11,251 nt of DNA, taken from Hyphomicrobiales bacterium (GTDB lineage Bacteria; Pseudomonadota; Alphaproteobacteria; Rhizobiales; JAJFHB01). Below the pieces are notes generated by a model. It was not told where the DNA came from. It did no database searches and saw nothing but the letters and a program-made list of their open reading frames with translations. The translations under genes and the position numbers were made by a program. The stretch spans positions 1 through 11,251 of the forward strand of contig JAJFHB010000639.1 in assembly GCA_021775795.1 (NCBI GenBank), read 5' to 3'. Shown here one piece after another: positions 1 through 6,034 of the stretch. The first letter of the stretch is position 1, and each line of letters begins with the position of its first letter.

Positions 1-275
1 GCTGGATTGTGCGCGAGAACCTGTTCGATGAGTTCCGGTTGCCGCATCAGGCTCCAGGTGATGAAGCCCACTCCAACGCGTTGGTTGCCGGCATCCTGAA
101 AAGCACCTTCCAGCCAATCTGCGTTGCCATAACCGCCTCCAATCAACCCCAGGCCACCGGCAGCTGAAACTGCTGCGGCCAGCGTGCCCCCGGATACCTG
201 ATCCATCGGCGCCAGCATGACCGGATGCGTTATGCCAAAGTGCTCCGTGAATTTTGTCTTGATGATCTGTTTCAT
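1..275 (-). CDS. Nitronate monooxygenase / 2-nitropropane dioxygenase-like flavoenzyme, N-terminal part (cut by window edge)
   Basis: The reverse strand from the ATG at 273-275 stays open to the window edge and gives the first 91 residues. The visible part starts MKQIIKTKFTEHFGITHPVM and continues with LAPMDQVSGG, then AAVSAAGGLGLIGGGYG near residues 34-50. A conserved P-V-M-x-A-P-M strand followed by an A-x-S-x-A-G-G-L-G-x-I-G loop is typical of the FMN-binding TIM barrel of NAD(P)H-dependent nitronate monooxygenases, which oxidise alkyl nitronates such as propionate-3-nitronate. Only the first two strands are visible, so catalytic residues and exact substrate cannot be judged; enoyl-ACP reductase FabK and related flavin oxidoreductases share this start. 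The gene diverges from the LysR regulator at 350 with 74 bp between the starts, so that regulator is the likely controller. The ribosome-binding site is weak. Confidence 0.8.
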   Translation of the reverse strand, partial: MKQIIKTKFTEHFGITHPVMLAPMDQVSGGTLAAAVSAAGGLGLIGGGYGNADWLEGAFQDAGNQRVGVGFITWSLMRQPELIEQVLAHNP

Positions 276-313
276 GGTGCAACTATGCCCTATTCCGTTG
301 ACTCGCATAAATG

Positions 314-342
314 ATTGTATGTGTCGTTTATTATCACTATTA
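314..342 (-). promoter_or_regulatory. Candidate promoter of the nitronate monooxygenase gene
   Basis: On the minus strand TACAAT (plus 319-314) is a good -10 element about 38 bases before the ATG at 275. The hexamer 17 bp upstream (TAATAG, plus 342-337) is a poor -35 and lies inside the 332-348 palindrome. A good -10 with a poor -35 covered by a regulator site is the usual pattern of a LysR-controlled promoter. This rests on hexamer matches only. Confidence 0.3.
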
Positions 343-348
343 GTGATA
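332..348. promoter_or_regulatory. Perfect 17-bp palindrome, probable LysR operator
   Basis: TATCACTATTAGTGATA is a perfect inverted repeat with 8-bp arms around one central T (position 340). It contains the T-N11-A core of LysR-family sites (T334, A346). It lies in the 74-bp gap between the divergent nitronate monooxygenase and LysR genes and ends 2 bp before the regulator's ATG at 350. It would cover the likely -10 region of the regulator and the -35 region of the flavoenzyme, so it could serve both autorepression and control of the neighbour. The palindrome is read directly; the binding protein is inferred from position. Confidence 0.65.
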
Positions 349-349
349 T

Positions 350-1189
350 ATGGATATAAACCTCCTGAAAACATTTCTTGCGGTCGCCGGCACGGGCAGT
401 TTTTCCGCTGCGGCGCAGGAAATTCATTGCGTACAGTCGAATGTAACGGCCCGCATCAGGCGGTTAGAGCAGCACCTCGGGAAAGCCGTTTTTGAACGTG
501 GACGCGGCGGTGCACGGCTGACGGATTTCGGCAGCCGCCTGCATGCTCACGCCGAAGATCTTGTGGCCCGTTTCGAAGCAGCCGAGCGCGACTTGCTGGA
601 TGCAGCAGGCACATCGGCTCCCCTGAAGCTGGGGGCAATGGAAACGACCGCTGCCGTCAGGCTTCCCGCACTTTTAAAGTCCCTGAAACGGAAGCACCCT
701 GGTGCACCGCTTTCACTTCGCACTGGCCCTACGGCTGAACTTTTGTCACTCATATGGGAGCGCAAGCTGGATACAGCCTTTGTTGCTGCCCCGGTAGATG
801 AGGACCGATTCAGGCACAAACTTGCCTTCCACGAAGATCTCATGGTGGTGCGATCTTCTGAAAGCCAGAGTGATCAGTCTCTTCTGGCCTTCCGTTCAGG
901 CTGTTCCTACCGGGCGCGAGGTGAAAACTGGCTTGCAAGCGAGGGCCACAGCGACACCGAGATCGTCGAGATGGGTACGCTTGAAGGTATTCTTGGATGT
1001 GTCGAGGCGGGAATGGGGTTTGCAGTGGCGCCGGAGAGCGCCGCACGCAAATTCCACGGCATAAGCGGTCTCACCCTGACACCCCTGCCCGCGCCCTACG
1101 GCGACGTCGAGGTGCACCTCGTCTGGCGCATCGACCACAAGCCAGCGCAGGTGCATGTTACATTGTGCGAACTGTTACAAACACGCTGA
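350..1189 (+). CDS. LysR-family transcriptional regulator
   Basis: A 279-residue protein with the standard LysR plan. Residues 3-62 form the winged helix-turn-helix (LLKTFLAVAGTGSFSAAAQE, then HCVQSNVTARIRRLEQHLG at about 26-44), followed by a linker helix and a periplasmic-binding-protein-like effector domain from about residue 90 to the end. It is slightly shorter than the usual 290-310. The start is fixed by the family-typical MDINLLKTFLAVA, but no Shine-Dalgarno sequence precedes it. TTGTAT (315-320) and TATTAG (338-343), 17 bp apart, would place transcription initiation near the ATG, suggesting a leaderless mRNA. The probable operator at 332-348 overlaps this region, so autoregulation is likely. 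The neighbouring divergent flavoenzyme is the likely target. The effector cannot be told from sequence. Its 3' end is 10 bp from the convergent PLP-enzyme gene. Confidence 0.93.
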   Translation: MDINLLKTFLAVAGTGSFSAAAQEIHCVQSNVTARIRRLEQHLGKAVFERGRGGARLTDFGSRLHAHAEDLVARFEAAERDLLDAAGTSAPLKLGAMETTAAVRLPALLKSLKRKHPGAPLSLRTGPTAELLSLIWERKLDTAFVAAPVDEDRFRHKLAFHEDLMVVRSSESQSDQSLLAFRSGCSYRARGENWLASEGHSDTEIVEMGTLEGILGCVEAGMGFAVAPESAARKFHGISGLTLTPLPAPYGDVEVHLVWRIDHKPAQVHVTLCELLQTR

Positions 1190-1199
1190 ACCGCATTTG

Positions 1200-2453
1200 T
1201 CATGCGTAGCTGAATTTGCCCCCAGCCGCCTGCCGACCGCTGGACCGGACCTTGTCTACTGCGGATTTCAGCGTTTCCAGGTATTTTTCAACAAGGCTCT
1301 CGTCTTCCACCGGTTCCATGAGCAGGTGCATGGCAGTTGGTTCGCGGCAAACGCTTGAGCTGTAACCCGCCTCTGTCATCGCCTCCGCAACGGCCTCAAT
1401 GTCGAACTCGTCGGATAGGAACGTGAAAACTCCAGCTTCCGGTTCAGCCAGGAGTTTCAGACCGTCTATGGCTTCAATACCCGCCCGCATGCGCTTCGTG
1501 CTGCGCTCAACGCCACGCGCCAACTCGATGAAACCTTCGCGACCGAGAAACCTGAATGTGGCCCAGGCTCCAGCGAGCGGCGCACCGCCCCTTGTTCCCA
1601 TGACACCTGGAACCCGGAAGCGCCCCATGGACCAATTATCAAAATCATGTTCGTGCAGCCGCACATGTTTCGCATCGCGCAACAGCAACGCTGACATGCC
1701 GTGAGGGGCATAGGCGTATTTGTGCAGGTCGGCCGACATTGACATGACACCGTCTACATTGAGGTCGCTGGCGGGTATCTCATGGCCGATCTCCCGCAAA
1801 AACGGCAGCAGAAAGCCTCCAACACAACCATCCACGTGGCACCAAAGCCCATGTTCGCGGGCTATCTGCGCGATGCTCTCGATCGGATCAATCTGGCCAT
1901 GGGGATAAGGCGGTGCAGAGCCAACGATCATCACCGTGTTCTCCGTCACGGCCGCCGCCATGGCCTCTGGATCAGCGCGCAGATTGTCCGCGACCGGCAC
2001 CCGGTTGACCGTCATTCCAAGATAATGTGCGGCCTTGTCAAAGGAAGGATGTGTACTCCGCGACATTAGAATTTCCGGCGTGCCTGCCCCCGGCCTGCGC
2101 TCGCGTGCCCACTCACGCGCGGCCAGTACGGCCAGAAAGTTGGTCTCTGTGCCCCCTGCCGTGAAAGTACAACCAGACCCTTCGGGCGCGTCCAGAATGT
2201 CCATCACCATTGCTTCGAGCTGGGTGCCCATTTCAACGAGGCTGGGTTGCGAAAAACGGCCCAGCCAGAGGTGGTGCGTGAACTGTTTGGATGCCTCCGC
2301 AGACACCATCTGCAGGGCGCTGCCTCCATTCGGCCAGTAGTCGTGGAATATGCCTTTGCCCCACGGTGCATCCCGCGAGCGCAACTCGGCCAGTTCGTGT
2401 TCCAGCTCCTGCCAGATTGTGCCCTTTTCCGGAAGCGGCCTGTTAGCAGCCAT
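1200..2453 (-). CDS. PLP-dependent decarboxylase/lyase resembling sphingosine-1-phosphate lyase
   Basis: A 417-residue fold-type I PLP enzyme of the group II decarboxylase superfamily. The best fit is the sphingosine-1-phosphate lyase (SPL/DPL1) branch. Visible elements are TAGGTETN at 98-105 (phosphate cup), STHPSFDKAAHYLGM at about 133-147 with H135 as the ring-stacking histidine, GSAPPYPHGQIDPIESIA at about 178-195, HVDGCVGGF at 206-214 with D208 facing the pyridine nitrogen, and SADLHKYAYAPHG at 240-252 with K245 as the Schiff-base lysine. The enzyme therefore looks competent. It lacks the N-terminal membrane segment of eukaryotic SPL and is about 100 or more residues shorter. Substrate is unknown: a long-chain base phosphate or an amino acid (tyrosine, glutamate or aspartate decarboxylase relatives) are options. 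A good GAGGTG ribosome-binding site lies just before the ATG. The gene diverges from the alpha/beta hydrolase at 2726. Confidence 0.88.
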   Translation of the reverse strand: MAANRPLPEKGTIWQELEHELAELRSRDAPWGKGIFHDYWPNGGSALQMVSAEASKQFTHHLWLGRFSQPSLVEMGTQLEAMVMDILDAPEGSGCTFTAGGTETNFLAVLAAREWARERRPGAGTPEILMSRSTHPSFDKAAHYLGMTVNRVPVADNLRADPEAMAAAVTENTVMIVGSAPPYPHGQIDPIESIAQIAREHGLWCHVDGCVGGFLLPFLREIGHEIPASDLNVDGVMSMSADLHKYAYAPHGMSALLLRDAKHVRLHEHDFDNWSMGRFRVPGVMGTRGGAPLAGAWATFRFLGREGFIELARGVERSTKRMRAGIEAIDGLKLLAEPEAGVFTFLSDEFDIEAVAEAMTEAGYSSSVCREPTAMHLLMEPVEDESLVEKYLETLKSAVDKVRSSGRQAAGGKFSYA

Positions 2454-2725
2454 GTTTCACCTCGCCAAATCTGCGTCTGTACAAAAGCCATCTCATGGAC
2501 GCTTGCCCCAACCACTTAGACGCCTGAAGCGTGAGCTTACAGCGCATTCCCTTTCCGTCAAATCAGGGTGGGCAAAGGGCTGGATGCTCAGGGCGGATCG
2601 CATCCATCCACCCCGACGGCAAAGTTGTACAAAACAGTTCTGTATGCCTGCATCTCTCCGTTTCTTTGCAATTGGTATTGCAGTGTGAGATGTAAATTGC
2701 CCCTTGTTGATCGGAGAAACGCTGC
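2454..2725. other. 272-bp divergent intergenic region with small inverted and direct repeats
   Basis: The gap separates the divergent PLP enzyme and alpha/beta hydrolase genes and must contain both promoters. I see no convincing small gene in it. It holds a 7-bp inverted repeat TGGATGC / GCATCCA (2581-2587 and 2600-2606, loop 12), the palindrome TTGTACAA (2625-2632), two copies of TGTACAAAA (2478-2486 and 2626-2634), and a 6-bp inverted repeat TGCAAT / ATTGCA with a 4-nt spacer (2667-2682). No strong -35/-10 pair stands out. The repeats could be regulator sites, but none matches a site I can name. Confidence 0.4.
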
Positions 2726-3541
2726 ATGCCGACCCTGAACGTAGATGGTGACACCCTGCACTTTACGGATGACGGCGCGGGCGTGCCTATCATCTTCGTA
2801 CACGGAAGCTGCGGTGGTGCGGGGCAATGGAGGGCGCTTTCCGGAAGTCTCCAGGACAACTATCGGACCATATGCGTGGACCTGTTCGGCAGCGGCAAAA
2901 GCGAACCCTGGCCCTTAAGCCGTGAATGGACCGTGGATGACGACAGCCGGGCGCTCAACAAACTTTTGGATATGATTGGAGAGCCTGCGCACTTCATCGT
3001 GCATTCAGCCGGGGGGCATTTTTCTTTCCCGACACTCAAAACCCGCAGTGAAGAAATTCTAAGTCTCACATTGTTTGAACCTGTCTTTTTCCATCTGCTC
3101 CGCTTGAGCAATGATCCCCTGTTTTCTGAGCCGGAAGGTATGGCCAACCGTTATCGCGCAGCGCTTGATGAAAATGATCGGGACCGGGCTATGGCGAGTT
3201 TTGTGGACTCATGGGCTGGAGCCAAGGGCGCCTGGCAGGGCCTGCCGGACCAGATCAAACAGATGATGCAGATGGCTTCTGACCGCCTCTATTATGAATG
3301 GCTGAGTGTCTGGTTCGAAACGCCGTCGCGGCAAGACCTGGCAGAGCTGCAGATTCCAACCTTGTTGTTTAAGGGAACGGACACAATCAAGTCCATGCAT
3401 CGGGTCTGTGAGATTGTGCGGCAAACTCTGCCGCAATGCCGCTACGCCGAACTCGAAGGCGCCGGGCACATGAGCCCGTTCACGCACGCAAGGCAGGCAT
3501 TACCCGCGATCGAAGAGCATTTGAAGGATGCCACCGCATAA
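2726..3541 (+). CDS. Alpha/beta hydrolase-fold protein
   Basis: A 271-residue single-domain alpha/beta hydrolase, cytoplasmic, with no signal peptide. The family marks are IIFVHGSCGGAGQW at 22-35 (H26-G27, oxyanion loop), VDLFGSGKSEP at 51-61 (a D-x-x-G-x-G-x-S turn), the nucleophile elbow VHSAGG at 92-97 with Ser94, a probable acid Asp219 in FKGTDT, and His248 in EGAGHMSPF. The triad is complete. The elbow is unusual because Val92 stands where the first glycine of G-x-S-x-G normally is. Residues of about 120-200 form the variable cap. The substrate cannot be predicted; esterases, lactonases and C-C hydrolases all share this fold. A GGAG ribosome-binding site precedes the ATG. The gene diverges from the PLP enzyme and its stop lies 11 bp from that of the convergent oxygenase gene. 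Confidence 0.9.
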   Translation: MPTLNVDGDTLHFTDDGAGVPIIFVHGSCGGAGQWRALSGSLQDNYRTICVDLFGSGKSEPWPLSREWTVDDDSRALNKLLDMIGEPAHFIVHSAGGHFSFPTLKTRSEEILSLTLFEPVFFHLLRLSNDPLFSEPEGMANRYRAALDENDRDRAMASFVDSWAGAKGAWQGLPDQIKQMMQMASDRLYYEWLSVWFETPSRQDLAELQIPTLLFKGTDTIKSMHRVCEIVRQTLPQCRYAELEGAGHMSPFTHARQALPAIEEHLKDATA

Positions 3542-3552
3542 GCCTCTCGCCG

Positions 3553-4203
3553 TTACTGTTCCGGCAGATAATCGTCCGACCAGTTCAGCACCACATTGTA
3601 GGAAACCGAGATGCGCGGTTCGCGTGACAGGTTTGGATGCACGAAGTGATGCAGGAATGACGGCCAGAGCATGATCAGGCCGGGCTTTGGGTGCACGGTA
3701 AATTCCGGGTCGACATAAGGGTCGCCCTTGATCGCGCTCATGTTCACCGGCCCGCGCGGGTCATAGAACGTAATGCACCCCGGACGCAGATCATTGCGGC
3801 GGCCGGCAGTAGGATTCGCCTCCGGCATACGCACATAATAGGTCCCGCTGAGATAGGCATGCGGGTGATTATGGCTGTCGTGATAATCCCCCATACGGTT
3901 GATGTTGGCCCAACCCTGCAGGGACCATTTGATGTTGTAGTCCATGCCAAGCTCATGGAAATAGTCTATGACCGTCTTGTTGATGCATTCACGCAACCAC
4001 TGCACGGCCGGGTGTTCGTGGGTCAGAAGATTGCCGCCCAGATAATCCGTCGTCATGTTGGCGCCCTGGGCGTCGAGATCCTCAATGTATTCGGCAAGCA
4101 CCTCGTTTGCCTGCTGATGTCCGGGAAGCTCACGCTCGAGCATTATCGTTGGCCACAGTTTCTTGAAACCGTTGCTGCCCTGTTTTTCAGTTGGCTCTGT
4201 CAT
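3553..4203 (-). CDS. Putative 2OG-Fe(II) oxygenase, TIGR02466 type
   Basis: With the ATG at 4203 the protein has 216 residues, close to the usual size of this family. The conserved core is a histidine-rich strand, DYHDSHNHPHAYLSGTYYV at about 106-124, in which H111 and/or H113 are likely iron ligands, then DPRGP at 148-152 and the distal segment WPSFLHHFVHP at 180-190 followed by SREPRISVSYNV at 193-204. H186 is a likely third ligand and R197 the likely 2-oxoglutarate carboxylate binder. The family is known only as putative 2-oxoglutarate/iron dioxygenases, and no substrate is established. The frame stays open upstream to 4374, but that extension would run into the GFA gene and has no family-like sequence, so the shorter start is chosen; its ribosome-binding site is weak. 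The gene diverges from the GFA gene at 4340. Confidence 0.82.
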   Translation of the reverse strand: MTEPTEKQGSNGFKKLWPTIMLERELPGHQQANEVLAEYIEDLDAQGANMTTDYLGGNLLTHEHPAVQWLRECINKTVIDYFHELGMDYNIKWSLQGWANINRMGDYHDSHNHPHAYLSGTYYVRMPEANPTAGRRNDLRPGCITFYDPRGPVNMSAIKGDPYVDPEFTVHPKPGLIMLWPSFLHHFVHPNLSREPRISVSYNVVLNWSDDYLPEQ

Positions 4204-4339
4204 CGTCAAAGAGTGCGCTGCGAGCCCTGAAATCTCAAGGAGATTGTCGGTGCCGGGATAACACGGGTGGCGCAAGGATAATCTGGCAGCAAGAGAAAAG
4301 GACGGGCATACTGCAGCAAACATCACGGAGAAACTATCC
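4204..4339. promoter_or_regulatory. Divergent promoter region between the 2OG oxygenase and GFA genes
   Basis: The 136-bp gap must carry promoters for both genes. A perfect 6-bp inverted repeat AATCTC-AAG-GAGATT sits at 4231-4245, about 28 bases before the oxygenase ATG in its presumed leader. GATAAT at 4277-4282 could be a -10 for the GFA gene, but no fitting -35 precedes it. GGAG at about 4325 is the GFA ribosome-binding site. Confidence 0.35.
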
Positions 4340-4735
4340 ATGAAAATTGACGGCACTTGCCATTGCGGCAACATAACCTACACAGCGGAAATAGACCCTG
4401 AACAGGTCATCCTGTGTCACTGCACAGACTGCCAGACACTTTCTGGATGCGCCTTTCGAACGGTCGCCTTTGCCGATGAGGCAAAGTTCGAGCAGCTCTC
4501 CGGCGAGATGTCCGTTTATCTGAAGACGGCCGAAAGCGGAAACCTCAGAGAGCAAACATTCTGCCCGACCTGTGGATCGCCTATCTACTCCACGTCCACG
4601 GACCCGGCTCCACGCACCCTGGGGCTACGCGTGGGCGCCATAATACAGCGTGATCAGTTGAAACCGAAATCGCAATATTGGGCGCGGTCCGCACAGGGCT
4701 GGATTGGAGATGCAGCTTCGCTGCCGGAAAAATAG
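4340..4735 (+). CDS. GFA family (glutathione-dependent formaldehyde-activating enzyme-like) zinc protein
   Basis: A 131-residue protein with all seven cysteines of the GFA/DUF636 family: C7-H-C9 near the N-terminus, C26-H-C28-T-D-C31 in the middle and C75-P-T-C78-G later. In the founding member (Gfa of Paracoccus), C-x-C with C-x2-C binds a structural zinc and C-x-C-x2-C a catalytic zinc, and the enzyme speeds S-hydroxymethylglutathione formation. Most short GFA paralogues have no proven role, and the lack of adjacent formaldehyde-oxidation genes argues against assigning that reaction here. The start is supported by a GGAG ribosome-binding site and by the family-typical G-x-C-x-C-G just after it. 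The gene diverges from the 2OG oxygenase; its stop is 15 bp from that of the small convergent membrane protein gene. Confidence 0.9.
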   Translation: MKIDGTCHCGNITYTAEIDPEQVILCHCTDCQTLSGCAFRTVAFADEAKFEQLSGEMSVYLKTAESGNLREQTFCPTCGSPIYSTSTDPAPRTLGLRVGAIIQRDQLKPKSQYWARSAQGWIGDAASLPEK

Positions 4736-4750
4736 AGTGCCGATTCAATC

Positions 4751-4939
4751 TCAGCTCTGATCAGGAATATCCAGCTTGTAGAGCCCGGTCGTGGTGTCAA
4801 ACACCAGACGTGCCTCATGCAACTGCCCGGAAGTGCGCACACTTTCGGAACCCCACCACAGACCATAGCGGTCACAAAGCCATATGCCGGCAAGCAAGAC
4901 GGTCACGGCCAAAACGATGTATGTGTTTTCCATCATCAT
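4751..4939 (-). CDS. Small single-pass membrane protein, unknown function
   Basis: A 62-residue product beginning MMMENTYIVLAVTVLLAGIW, with one hydrophobic helix at about residues 6-23 followed by a soluble tail with LWWGSES at about 27-33 and a C-terminal stretch, RLVFDTTTGLYKLDIPD. I do not recognise a family. The start is ambiguous: three ATG codons lie in a row at 4939, 4936 and 4933, and an in-frame TTG at 4960 would add seven residues; none has a clear ribosome-binding site. Support for a real gene is the coherent topology and the fit into the space between the convergent GFA gene and the S49 peptidase gene upstream on the same strand. Short length and lack of recognised homologues keep confidence moderate. 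Confidence 0.55.
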   Translation of the reverse strand: MMMENTYIVLAVTVLLAGIWLCDRYGLWWGSESVRTSGQLHEARLVFDTTTGLYKLDIPDQS

Positions 4940-5071
4940 GAGAAACACACTACTGCGCAATAACGTCTAAATCATGACGACCACAAATATGACGTTCACT
5001 TTGGAACATCAAACCCGTAACATTTTATAAACTGATATTTAGACGCGTTCTTGTGCCGAGTTCTTTATTTT

Positions 5072-5090
5072 CATGAATAGAACATGAATA
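5072..5090. repeat. Two direct copies of CATGAATA, one helical turn apart
   Basis: CATGAATA occurs at 5072-5079 and again at 5083-5090, separated by GAA, so the period is 11 bp. On the minus strand this reads TATTCATG-TTC-TATTCATG, upstream of the small membrane protein gene. Tandem sites on one face of the helix are typical of regulator binding, but the binding protein is unknown. Confidence 0.4.
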
Positions 5091-5095
5091 TACTT

Positions 5096-5111
5096 TCGCC
5101 AAACATGGCGA
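5096..5111 (-). terminator. Possible transcription end hairpin after the S49 peptidase
   Basis: TCGCCA (5096-5101), loop AACA, TGGCGA (5106-5111) form a perfect 6-bp stem about 20 bases past the peptidase stop on the minus strand. No T-run follows it in that direction, so it is at best a weak intrinsic terminator. Confidence 0.3.
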
Positions 5112-5131
5112 CCGGTGGCGCAATGCGAATT

Positions 5132-5998
5132 TTATAATCCGAATCGAGCCCACAACGCACGCGACTCGAGTGCCGATATGAGCTCTTCAGCTACGCCTCC
5201 AAGACCACCGCTCGCCGCTAGCCCGGAAAGCCCGTAGGTCGCCTGAAGTCCAACCCGCTTTCTCAACCAGCCACGTTGCTGTGTCACAGCTTTGAGGCGC
5301 ACGTTTTCGCCGAACTTTTCGCGCATGACACTGCGCAAGTCGCCAATTCCATCAATCAACCCAAGCTCCTTGGCCCTGGCACCTGCCCAGAACTCACCAC
5401 TGAACAACGAACTCTCTTCTCCTTGCAACTTGTCGCCGCGACGTTCGCGTACAAGATCTTTGAAGGTCGTGTGGATTTCCTGCTGTAGGGCTTTGAGATG
5501 GACAATGTCCTTCTTCTGTTCCGGCTTGAAGGGATCGAGGATAGCTTTGCGGTCACCGGCTGTATGAACGCGGCGCTCGATGCCCAGCTTGGCGATCGCT
5601 TCGGTAAAACCGAAACCAGATGAGACCACGCCGATTGAACCAACGATAGAGCTTGGATCCGCGAATATCTCATCGCCGGCACAAAGGAGCATGTAACCCC
5701 CCGACGCCGCCACATCTTCGGCAAACGCAAACACCGGGATGGACTTTTCTTCCGAGAGAGAGCGAATGCGCTGAAATATGAGACGTGATTGCACAGGCGA
5801 ACCACCGGGGGAATTCACCGCCAGGGCCACAGCGACAGCGCCGCGCATGGCAAAGGCTCGCTCGATTGGTCCGACAGTTGTAGCAAACGACAGGGAAGAG
5901 GCCAGCGGCGTTGCCATTCCAATGGCTCCCGACAACCGGATCACGGGCACCAGTGGATGGTCCTTGCGGAACCGTTTCGGCAACAATTTTTTCAACAT
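5132..5998 (-). CDS. S49 family serine-lysine peptidase (SppA/SohB-like), no membrane anchor seen
   Basis: A 288-residue S49 (ClpP-fold) peptidase. The core begins with PVIRLSGAIG at 18-27. It has NSPGGSPVQS at 62-71, which forms the oxyanion/substrate loop, and EDVAASGGYMLLCAGDEIFA at 94-113, with Ser99 as nucleophile. Next is SIVGSIGVV at 117-125, then TAGDRKAILDPF at 146-157 with Lys151 as general base. The Ser-Lys spacing of 52 equals that of the Bacillus subtilis SppA pair (S147/K199). Family members degrade leftover signal peptides or act in membrane protein quality control. This protein lacks the usual N-terminal transmembrane helix, so a peripheral or cytoplasmic role is inferred; the C-terminal part (252-275) is Gly/Ala-rich. 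AGGA 9 bases before the ATG is a good ribosome-binding site. It lies 70 bp downstream of the methyltransferase gene and may share its transcript. Confidence 0.9.
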   Translation of the reverse strand: MLKKLLPKRFRKDHPLVPVIRLSGAIGMATPLASSLSFATTVGPIERAFAMRGAVAVALAVNSPGGSPVQSRLIFQRIRSLSEEKSIPVFAFAEDVAASGGYMLLCAGDEIFADPSSIVGSIGVVSSGFGFTEAIAKLGIERRVHTAGDRKAILDPFKPEQKKDIVHLKALQQEIHTTFKDLVRERRGDKLQGEESSLFSGEFWAGARAKELGLIDGIGDLRSVMREKFGENVRLKAVTQQRGWLRKRVGLQATYGLSGLAASGGLGGVAEELISALESRALWARFGL

Positions 5999-6034
5999 TC
6001 AAGGGCTTCCTGTGTTTACAACTCACGCCCCCTT

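Larger units (their letters stand above)
4940..5131. other. AT-richer intergenic region with repeats between the S49 peptidase and the small membrane protein
   Basis: This gap is visibly richer in A+T than its surroundings. It contains a 9-bp inverted repeat CGTCTAAAT (4964-4972) / ATTTAGACG (5037-5045), two direct copies of CATGAATA spaced 11 bp apart (5072-5079 and 5083-5090), and a perfect 6-bp stem with a 4-nt loop (5096-5111). No small gene with a credible start is seen. On the minus strand it is downstream of the peptidase and upstream of the small membrane protein, so it should hold a terminator and a promoter; TATAAA near 5024-5029 on minus is a possible -10. Confidence 0.4.

Noticed and set aside
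1192..1206. CGCAT-TTGTC-ATGCG hairpin between the LysR and PLP-enzyme stops
   Set aside because: The stem is only 5 bp with no T-run in either direction, so it cannot be called a terminator with any confidence.
3691..4230. 179-residue open frame on the plus strand
   Set aside because: It is antisense to the recognisable 2OG oxygenase core and has no domain of its own.
4204..4374. Upstream extension of the 2OG oxygenase reading frame to an ATG at 4374
   Set aside because: It would overlap the GFA gene start, and the extra 57 residues show no family-like sequence; the ATG at 4203 gives the usual family length.
4940..4960. TTG start at 4960 for the small membrane protein
   Set aside because: Three ATG codons lie just downstream, ahead of the membrane helix, and no ribosome-binding site favours the TTG.
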